Made by a program: the position numbers and the translations under genes
The notes under the pieces: model-generated
The model's database searches: none
What the model was told of the DNA's origin: nothing
Seen by the model: only the letters and a program-made list of their open reading frames with translations
In this document: in pieces, positions 56,376 to 64,000 of the stretch
How positions within the stretch are numbered: the first letter of the stretch is position 1
Layout of the letters: every line of letters starts with the position of its first letter
From: Celoporthe dispersa
Taxonomy: Eukaryota; Ascomycota; Sordariomycetes; Diaporthales; Cryphonectriaceae
DNA: 64,000 nt
Direction of reading: 5' to 3'
Assembly (NCBI GenBank): GCA_016584495.1
Contig: WAID01000007.1
Coordinates: 854,001 to 918,000 of the forward strand

Positions 56376-58015
56376 ATGTCTGCTACCTCGGTGCAAGTCT
56401 GGGCACAGGACCTCAGAAAGGCTGTAGTGAAGGTGACTCCAGGCACATCGATGTTTAATGTCCTGGAGGAGGCATGCCAGAAGCTGAAGCTGCCTGCTGA
56501 GAAGTACACGCTGAAGTGAGTAGTTGGACCATCTCTGTGGGCCTGTATGGACGGGTCAAGCTGACATTGCCGCCTGCCTGCCTTAGACACCAGAAGAAGC
56601 AATTCCAACTCAACGATGCATTCCGAGTCACTGGCCTGCCGCCTGGTGCCAGGCTGGAACTTGTCGCCAAATCCAAGACCCCCACTGTTGTCAACATCGC
56701 CTTGACACTTCCCGAGTCCATGGCCCAGGCCCTATCCACCCGACGCCTCACGAGAAAGTTTCGAAATGACACGACACTGTGGAAGATGCTGCGGCAGTTC
56801 GAGGCCGACGGTGCAGCTGAGAACAAGAAGCTAAACTTTACGGATCGTGCTGCCCCGCAGACGAGCAATGGACTGCAGGCAGGTAGTGGCCAGCTGTATT
56901 ACGAGATGCCCGTCTTGCGGATCATGAACCGCGAGATCTCGACGCTGGTGGACTTCCAGAAGACGCTGTCGCAGCTGGGACTGGACTCTGGGAACCAGGG
57001 AATACAGCTCTCGTTCAAGCCCACCCAGCAGACACTTGATGAGGCTATGCAGGAGATATCTCAATTCTTCAGCGATGAGCCTGCCGAGGCCAAGGAGAAG
57101 GAGGCTGCGCCAAAGCTAGTATCGCCATCCGCACCGGTGGCCGAGAACCCTGCAGCAGCATCCGCGTCGGAGCCGTCTGGAACAGTGGTCAATACAGTGG
57201 CAGTGGAGATCCCGGACGATGCGGCACAGGAGCCGACCGAGGAGATCCCGCCAGCAGCACACGTTGCAGACGGAGCAGGAGACGCTATGAATGTCGATGT
57301 CGACGAGCCCGCGGCCCCTCCCCATGATCCCCTCAAGCCTACCAACATCTTCTCCGCCCCTACCAACGCAACCCCTGCCGCCGTCTCCGTCGAACTTCCC
57401 GACTCATACTACACGCCCACAGTCGCCCACGCTCAGATGCATCAGCAGAAGCTACAGGAGAGCGCGGTGAACAGGCGCCTGAAGTCCGACGCCGAGATCG
57501 AGGCTGACGCCCGCGCCGAGGAGGCAAAGATCGCAGCGGTCAAGAAGATCACAGTGAAAGCACGCTTCCCAGATGGGACCGCCGCGCAGTGGGAGTTTGG
57601 ACCCGATGATACTGGTGCTACGCTGTACAGAGCTGTACGTTGCGTGATGGCCGATAACTCGGCGCCCTTCAAGATCGTGCTGCCTGGTCCGCCGACTGCG
57701 GAGAGCCACATCAAGGACGATGCAGGTGTCAAGCACAAGCTCATCAAGGCTTACAAGCTGTCTGGCCGCGTCCTTGTCAACTTCGTCTGGGAGGATAGCG
57801 TGCCCCAGCATGTCAAGAAGGCAGAGTTTATGAAGCCCGAGTACGCCAGCATTGCTCGCAAGGTCGAGGTGCCTGACGTGCCCGTGGTGGAGGACGAGCC
57901 CGAGACGAGCGCGGCGCCCCAGCAGGCGGCACCTCAGCCTTCGGGCTCTGCCGACAGCGGTGGGCCTGCAAAGAAGATACCGAAGTGGCTCAAGGGCTTG
58001 GGAGGAAAGAAGTAG
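56376..58015 (+). CDS. TUG/UBX4-like UBX-domain protein, p97/Cdc48 cofactor
   Basis: 522 residues in two exons (56376-56515 and 56587-58015; GTGAGT...CCTTAG, Lys codon rebuilt). An N-terminal ubiquitin-like fold (about residues 2-75, TUG-UBL1 type: VWAQDLRKAVVKVTPGTSM, FNVLEEACQKLKL, RVTGLPPGARLELV) is followed by a conserved middle segment (LWKMLRQFEADG, YYEMPVLRIMNREIS), a long Ala/Pro/Glu-rich linker and a C-terminal UBX domain (about 366-450: KARFPDGTAAQWEF, FKIVLPGPP, LINFVWE-like strand). The protein ends in a basic KIPKWLKGLGGKK. The order matches yeast Ubx4 and mammalian TUG/ASPL, which bind and remodel Cdc48/p97; the role here is inferred. No frame breaks. Confidence 0.88.
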
Positions 58016-60368
58016 GCGAGGGGAGGGGTCTCTGGGTGTGAGGCAATGGGCAGAGGTCAGCCGCATGGCCTTTATCAGCCTTGAGAGAGGGCTTTCCCGT
58101 GGATGAGACGTTGTTGTCCGAGGCGCTCCCTACATGCCTCCAGAGGGTGTCCATAGGGAGATTTTCTGCATGAAATTTAGCTCCAGGGGCGCAGGTGGAT
58201 GTTGTGTGCTGTTCAGGGAAAGGTGATCGTTTTCAGAGCTGGAAGAGCATGTTTTGAATTTCGTGGTATTGGCATATCACCAGGCTAGGCGTTGGGGAGG
58301 CATAAGGAGCGGGTAGCATGCGCTCTGTATCAGATACAGCCCTTCTTCATGGATGTCGCAATGTAGGAGTATATCACCATGACTTCAGTCAGCCATTACC
58401 ACCGTTCGCGATTTGAGGTATCATGAACATCTCTCGAGCTTAGGTAAGGCAGGCGCAGGTTACACTCATTAAGCTTATATTGCTGCAGTCCAAGTTGGAC
58501 GGAGGATCCATCTACCCATCGAGAACCCCAGGAGAGCCTCCTTCTGCCTAATTTCATGTTACATGGTGGTGTTTAGGCTGAAGATGACCCGCCAGGAAGA
58601 GAACTGTCTACCGAAAATCGGCTTGTCTGCGCTTTTCCAAGAGCCGTCCTCCGGGCAGGCTGCGAGATCCTCGCGTGTTGGTAGCAAGCGGCTGACTGAT
58701 GAAAGGGCCTGGGCCATGCCCCAACATTGCAGGAGGCGGTGCAGGAGCAGCCAGCCCTCGAGTCTCTCGAGTTTCGACGACGCTGTCCAATGCCTGGACC
58801 AGCTTCAGTTGTTCGTCCTCTGGGCCCGGATTTCGGGACAAACGCGTAAACACCATCTCGTGAGATGTCGCAGAGGACGCGGTTGCAGCCCGCTGACATA
58901 CTACTAACCCATGCTCTCGAGGCTGCAGGATGGTGGTCGAGCTCCCGCGCGCGGGTTGAGCATCCCAGGCCACGTCCCATCCATGTCGCAACGGGCTCTG
59001 GTGTAAGCCCTCATTTCAAGAGTGGTCACTTGTGGTGTCACGATCTGGTCTCAGCACAAAAGCTGTACCAGCCTGGAATGCCGAGGGGCTATCTGAATCT
59101 AGTGTCCTTGGAGCTGTTCGTCATGATCAACATGACGTGCAACGGGCGGGCTCGACCCAAGAGCTGGCAGGACTCTGAGGGACATTCAGATCGGCAGGCG
59201 ATGGCGTAACAGTCAGCAGGGTCTGGATGATGCTCGCTGTGGACCCGTGGGCGAAAAAAACGCAGAGAGAGGTCGCAACTGCGGGCCCACGCGGGCCGTG
59301 TCCTCGTCTTGTCGCCGTGTCTTGGCATACGAAACCTCTTGAGGAGACAAGATGGTTCTGCTAGCGTTCTCAGGCAGAACGGGCACACCTGGATGCCATA
59401 CGAGGGTGTCACGACAGTCTTGTGGCGCCGTCGAGCCACTGGTTGAGCCGCAGCGAGGCCGGGAAAAGCAACTTTATTTTTTTCTTTTCTTTTTTTGGTT
59501 CCTCTCCTGTCCGTCCCTGCAAGCCAAGCCTGCAGAGGATGGGCGCCTGGTGCCTGTCATCTCGTCTGCACCGAGGGCCGTGGGCCTCCCTCTCAGGCCT
59601 CCCCCTCCCTCCCAGGCTGGGGAACATGAAACAAAACGTCCCGACCGTTGAGAGCCAATCAGTGGGCATGCATGAGCCTGAACACCACCCAAACGGGCAG
59701 CCCGGAAAGGCATTGCCCACCCTCCCTGAGGACAAGCAGCCTAATACAACGGGCCAACATGTCGCACCCGTCCCTGAAAGTGCGTGCGAGGGCGTGCGAG
59801 TTGGACCAACTTCTCCCTACCCCCCCAGACACGTCGCCTCCCGCCCGCCTACACTAGAACTTCCACCGTCAGCGCGAGGGAGCCGTCGTGGGTTCAGCTC
59901 TCATCTCCCTCTAGCACCCGAAGCCTTCATTCCTGGGTTGTGCCTTTGCTGCGAGAGTAGAGTCTACTGGTGAGCCGTGTTACGCTGGGCTTGGAGGACA
60001 CGATCCAGCGCTAAATATGCATAACTGAGTCCACCCTATTGCCTAGGATGGATGATCTGCATTTGCTTGGGGCGGAACCTGATCTGCAAGGTACAGATGA
60101 TTCGACTCCGGGAGGGAGACCCTAACTCGAGCCACACAGATGGTGTCAGGGGTAGTGACCAGCAGCAGCATCGAGGAGATATAACCAATGCTGGTCGCCC
60201 TTTTCCTCCTCTTTTTTCGTCGTTGCTACCTCATACCTCCTTATTCATACCTCCTGCTCCCCTAGTCAAAAGCTACTTCATAGGCACCTCGTCTATCTTT
60301 CTCACCAACAGCCACCACCTTTCTCTCTATTTTTTTCTTTCTTTCCAAAGTCAGTCCTACCCAGCAGT
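58016..60368. other. Spacer between the UBX gene and the small secreted protein gene
   Basis: No gene supported. Open frames at about 58563-58907 (+) and 59422-59973 (+) lack domains and cross T-rich DNA (59474-59500). A CT/T-rich leader at about 60195-60350 is typical of a fungal 5'-UTR directly before the ATG at 60369. Confidence 0.5.
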
Positions 60369-60798
60369 ATGAAGAGGGCCTTCTCCATCCTGGCCTCTGC
60401 CGTCTCCTTGGCAGCGGCCAATCCAAAGCCCTGCCGGGCGCCACTATGCTCTCCGCCAGCCAAGGGCAACATACAGCACAGACTGTATTCCAGAGAACTT
60501 CACCGTCTCGAATTTCTTCGCAGCAGGCGAGAACTCCACCAGCCTTACCGAGGCCTCCTTCAGCTACCTGGACCCCCATACCGGCCTCACGACAACATGC
60601 GAGCTAAACTCGACCTCGACAGACCTCAGCGCCGAGGGCAGTGCATATGCAAACTATGCGTGTGACGATTCCTTGCTCAAGTTCCAGTGGGGTTACGACG
60701 AGGATGCGGGCGGGTATCTGCTGGGCGTGGCAGAGACGATCTGCAAGTAAGTGGTTACTGCCCTGCCCGTCTTTGTCCCGTCCTTGTGCATGTGCTGC

Positions 60799-60844
<46 letters not shown>

Positions 60845-61018
60845 GCTCTTCACCTCTCTAACCCGCTGTATAGTGGCACATACTCAACCTCGGACTCGTG
60901 GATACCAGACCTCAGATGTCAGAACTGTACCAGCGGCATGGGCGTGGAGTGCAAGTTGCCAGGAAACGACTCGTACACGGCGGATTTCTCAGGCATCCCC
61001 CAGCCCGTTCAGGCTTGA
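60369..61018 (+). CDS. Small secreted Cys-containing protein (frame break near the N-terminus)
   Basis: About 170 residues. The start at 60369 gives a clear signal peptide (MKRAFSILASAVSLAAA). The conserved-looking mature part, in a frame one base later, begins near STDCIPENFTVSNF and continues LTEASFSYLDPHTGLTTTCE, ANYACDDSLLKFQW and VAETIC. Intron 60747-60873 (GTAAGT, branch CTAAC, TATAG) rebuilds an Asn codon and leads to DLRCQNCTSGMGVECKLPG and a stop at 61018. Cysteines in pairs, several NxS/T sites and the exon structure support a real secreted gene. The order of blocks (C...F.V.NF...C...Y.C...F.W...C) faintly recalls Alt a 1-like beta-barrel proteins, which I cannot confirm. One surplus base is needed between about 60420 and 60478. 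Confidence 0.6.
60803..60844. repeat. (AC)n(TA)n compound microsatellite inside an intron
   Basis: About 15 AC units followed by TA units, lying within the intron of the small secreted protein gene and about 20 bases before its branch site. Seen directly. Confidence 0.92.
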
Positions 61019-61839
61019 GGGGCTTGCCCTCTACAAGACTTGATGCACCACATGAAGGACGATAATTTATGGCCATTGGCTGTTCCTACGAGGTGGACTG
61101 CCCATTGGCCGGCCGAAACGCTACATGATAATATACCCAGTGTAGTTTCGTATCCATACAGCAATAATGGCTGGAGTTAATACCGATGAACTGCCTCGAG
61201 CTGGTCTTTGAACCTGGAGCTCTGTGAATCTTGTCGCAACATCAGATGAACCTGTACCTTTTGCACTGAGCAACCTGGTCAGGCAGTTCCTGGCAGACGG
61301 CCAATCCCAACGACCTTTGTAAGCCATGAGGTCTAGCATGTTTGTCAGACAAGCCTTAAAACGGACCTCATGTGTTCCTCCGTTGGCGGCTGGTGGCGTT
61401 GACCCTGGTCCCCAAGATCGATCCCCGGCCGTTGGCCTAAGGGGGCTCTGGGGTGTGCTGCAGCGCTCCCTTTCCCCGCCAAAAAGCCCCCCCCTCCCCC
61501 CCTGACCAGCTCCAAAACGACGTCATGTGCTTCTGCCCGTTGCTTGCCATTTGCCGGTGGCCACCACAATGCCTCCCTCCCCCAAGTGCATTTTGGTTGA
61601 CCCAAGGCGACCTTGGCTGACCCAATGACCAGCACACTCCTGCCATCTCCATTCATCATCATGTCCTGACACCTTCAGACATTCCGCTCCTTTGCGTCAG
61701 CTGGTAACCTGGACAAAGCACTGTGCGAATCCCCGCAGGTATCTCGTGGAAAATGCGACGTCCCAACATCTAGCCAGGTCAACAACTTCGCCACGGCATC
61801 CAAGAATCCACCCGAACCTCTCGGCGGCTACCTAACAAG
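61019..61839. other. Spacer between the small secreted protein and lipase genes
   Basis: No gene recognised. A C run lies at about 61487-61502. A purine-poor segment at 61480-61680 contains repeated CCAAT-related words (for example at 61621-61626). It probably includes the lipase promoter. Confidence 0.45.
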
Positions 61840-62976
61840 ATGCGCCTCCTCCCGAACCTCCTCATCACCTGCATCCTAGGACTCACGAGTACCGGCCCCG
61901 TCGCGGCCTCCGCAGCGGACCCTCTCGCCCCCAACGACCCATCTCACACCCCGACGCCGACAGCGATGGCCCCTCGACAGCCTCCATCTCCACCTCCCTC
62001 TTCGCCTCGCTCGAGCGCCTCGCCCGGCTCGTCGACATCACCTACTGCGTCGGCACCTCGGGCGTCTACCAACCCTTCACCTGCGCCTCCCGGTGCAAGG
62101 ACTTCCCCAACCTCCGCCTCGCGTCGACCTGGAACACGGGCGTGCTCATGAGCGACAGCTGTGGGTACGTGGCCGTCGACCACGGCTCAGGGGACGGCAG
62201 GGAAGAGCCGGCGATTATTGTTGCGTTTCGCGGCACATACAGCCTCACCAACACGGTCATGGACCTGTCGACGGTGCCGCAGGAGTACGTGCCCTACCCG
62301 GATCCGGACGAGGGCGACGGCGGCGGAGACAGCGGCGACACTAGCGAGCAGAGGTGTGCAAACTGCACCGTACACATGGGCTTCCTCGAGAGCTGGCGGC
62401 AGGCCAGGGAGGCTGGTCCTGCCGACCGTGCGGAGCGCGAGGGCGAGACACCCAGACTACCCCGTCCGCCTGGTGGGCCACTCCCTCGGCGGCGCGGTGG
62501 CGTGTCTTGCGGCGCTGGAGATGAAGGTCGCGCTGGGGTGGGACGACCTGGTCGTCACCACTTTCGGAGAGCCGCAGGTCGGCAACGAGGGCTTCGTCGC
62601 GTTCGTTGACCGGGTGTTTGGCCTCGGCGGCCCTCCCCCTGGATGACGAGGGGGGTGGGCCTACCGCCGCGTCACGCACGCCAAGGACCCCGTCCCGCTG
62701 CTGCCGCTGAGCGAGTGGGGGTACAGGCCGCACGCGGGCGAGGTGTTCATCGCCAAGAAGGAGCTGTCGCCCGGCGTCGAGGACATGAGGCTGTGCCGCG
62801 GCGACGAGGACCAGGGCTGCATCGCCGGGGGCGGCGAGGGCACCAGGCTGCGGCTCTGGCAGCTGCTCTTTGCGCACCGGGACTACTTCTGGAGGCTGGG
62901 CCTCTGCGTGCCGGGCGGGGACCCGTCGGACTGGGGACGGCCGCCGTATAATGTGAGCCAGCCGGATGAGCTATGA
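61840..62976 (+). CDS. Secreted class 3 (alpha/beta hydrolase) lipase, broken reading frame
   Basis: Extracellular triacylglycerol lipase-type protein of about 378 residues if frames are linked. The signal peptide is MRLLPNLLITCILGLTSTGP to about VAASA. Family blocks: SLERLARLVDITYCVG, CKDFPNLRL, IIVAFRGTYSLTN (oxyanion-hole region), VHMGFLESW, the nucleophile elbow GHSLGGAVACLAALEM, VTTFGEPQVGNE and VTHAKDPVPLLP with the likely catalytic Asp; the His should lie in the C-terminal part. Three defects: a missing base in the C run near 61949-61952, a surplus base near 62407-62412, and TGA at 62644-62646 in the frame that resumes with YRRVTHAKD. Either a pseudogene or clustered sequence errors; paired indels around the G run at 62650-62655 could explain the TGA. 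Confidence 0.75.
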
Positions 62977-64000
62977 CGGCTCGTGTAATGTGGGTGGGCG
63001 GAGGCAGCGGCTTGCCCCTGAGGATGGCTGGGCTGCCCCTCTGAGATCCGTATTTGTGTGCCTGCCGAAAAGCTGCGTGCGTGGCGTTCGGCTTACGGTG
63101 GTGATGATGATATCGCCTCCTGTGTTCTTGGAGGCTTGGAAAATGGGACACGCTCATTCATGGCAGGTGGCAGTCACTCTCATGGCAACACAGAATGATT
63201 TAACGTTGATGACTTATGGTAGCACACATCCAGTAGCGAGGAGGGGACAAAAATCCCTCTCCTGCTCTTAATAATACCCGAGAGAATACCTTGGTATGAC
63301 ATTTCAGGCATGGCTACGGAGCATCAAGCTCTTCGCATGTGTCGCCTCGCAACCGCAGCGTCGGCCGCATACAGAGAGGATCTGGCAGATAGAAGATCCA
63401 CAGGCTCATTTCTCTCCTCCAGAGCGAGGGCTATGGGAGGCGTGAGGCCTTTCCGCCTGACGATGCCTACAGCAAGGGCTTAAATGGTCACTTGTCTGCC
63501 CTCAGATCAGACAAAGCCTGGACGCTCCCTCCAGCCGTGCACCTCAGCGACCTTGTTCCTGAGGAGGATTGTCGTTACTGTTTCGTCCCGTGGCCTCTTG
63601 TGAGGTCTGTGTATCACGACCAGCAGGTTAGGGGGGAGGGAGGCGCTGAGAGGCAGAGATAGCGAAGAGAAAGAAGGAGAAGGAAGAGAAAAAAGGAGGC
63701 TGCGCGCGTGATAGCCTTACAGGGGGCCCACATCACACATCTTTTAACGTTTGGGTCTCCGCAGCCACCAGCAAGCAAAGAATCGAGGCTGACAGTGTGG
63801 CAAGGCGGGTTTGGACAGGGTAGAGGAAGGGGGCCGCCGCCAAGTACAGGGGGGGTGAGAGAGAAAGAGAAGAGGAAAAATAACAAAAGATGCCAGGGTG
63901 TCAGGCGACAAGGCCCTTGCCTAGCTACAGCAGCGCCTGCACGCACATCCCGCGGCTCGACCCGTGGGGTTTCCCGGAATGCCCGCATGAGGGATGAACG
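62977..64000. other. Right-end spacer, no gene seen
   Basis: Contains the lipase 3'-UTR at the left. A GA/A-rich block at about 63655-63690 and 63855-63885 and a short G run near 63849 are the only notable features. A frame at 63988-63614 (-) reads through these and shows no motif. Confidence 0.45.

Noticed and set aside
59422..59973. 183-codon frame between the UBX and small secreted protein genes
   Set aside because: It begins in a T-rich tract encoding a run of Phe, has no family motif, and shows no intron or codon support.
1..64000. Repeat-induced point mutation (RIP) as cause of the broken genes
   Set aside because: The defects are one-base length changes, not clustered C-to-T changes, and the affected genes remain GC-rich with intact conserved motifs.
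1..64000. A secondary-metabolite or defence gene cluster
   Set aside because: No polyketide or peptide synthase, P450 series, transporter/regulator group, NLR or toxin-antitoxin-like genes are present; the genes are housekeeping, cell-wall or secreted.

Overview
The window is nuclear DNA of a filamentous ascomycete (Pezizomycotina, most likely Sordariomycetes). The gene set points there: a class IV chitin synthase, a btgE-type GH17 wall protein, a CYT-4-like mitochondrial RNase and an NCA-1-like SERCA pump. So do the short GT-AG introns (about 50-120 nt) with CTAAC/CTGAC-like branch sites, the GC-rich coding DNA and the long spacers full of microsatellites. I see no rRNA, tRNA, CRISPR array or recognisable transposon.

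Layout. 1-13.6 kb: upstream region with a probable 5'-UTR intron, a class IV chitin synthase (2272-5998), a 5.3 kb gene-poor spacer and a WD40 protein (11339-13588). 14.9-21.2 kb: on the minus strand a five-exon GH17 glucanase/btgE-like wall protein, then the 3' part of a Ser/Thr-rich, probably GPI-anchored protein. 22.5-29.8 kb: a mitochondrial RNase II-family enzyme (+) and a Reg1/Hex2-like PP1 regulator (-). 29.8-40.3 kb: a 10.5 kb stretch without a supportable gene, packed with simple repeats and homopolymers. 40.3-58.0 kb: a compact housekeeping block holding Trm5 (-), an AlkB-type dioxygenase (+), Nus1 (-), the exocyst subunit Sec10 (+), a novel-looking Cys-rich one-pass membrane protein (+), SERCA (+), proteasome beta-3 (-) and a TUG/UBX4-like UBX protein (+). 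60.4-63.0 kb: a small secreted Cys-containing protein and a secreted class 3 lipase.

Functionally the window mixes cell-wall building (chitin synthase, btgE), secretion and glycosylation (Sec10, Nus1), ER calcium, proteostasis (Pup3, UBX), RNA processing (Trm5, CYT-4) and DNA repair (AlkB). It is not a biosynthetic or defence cluster.

The most striking cross-cutting signal is a series of single-base breaks of reading frame in eight otherwise conserved genes: chitin synthase, WD40, CYT-4 twice, Trm5, Sec10, SERCA, the small secreted protein and the lipase. Most are an extra base in or beside a G/C run, with TGGGGAG seen twice. Because SERCA, Sec10 and Trm5 are normally essential or nearly so, I read these as consensus errors in the assembly and not as pseudogenes. 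The lipase also carries an in-frame TGA. I did not find a clearly new biological system. The best candidates for new biology are the tandem Cys-module receptor-like protein, the proteasome beta-3 gene with a lone ATG exon and a 19-nt microexon, and the secreted genes at the right end.
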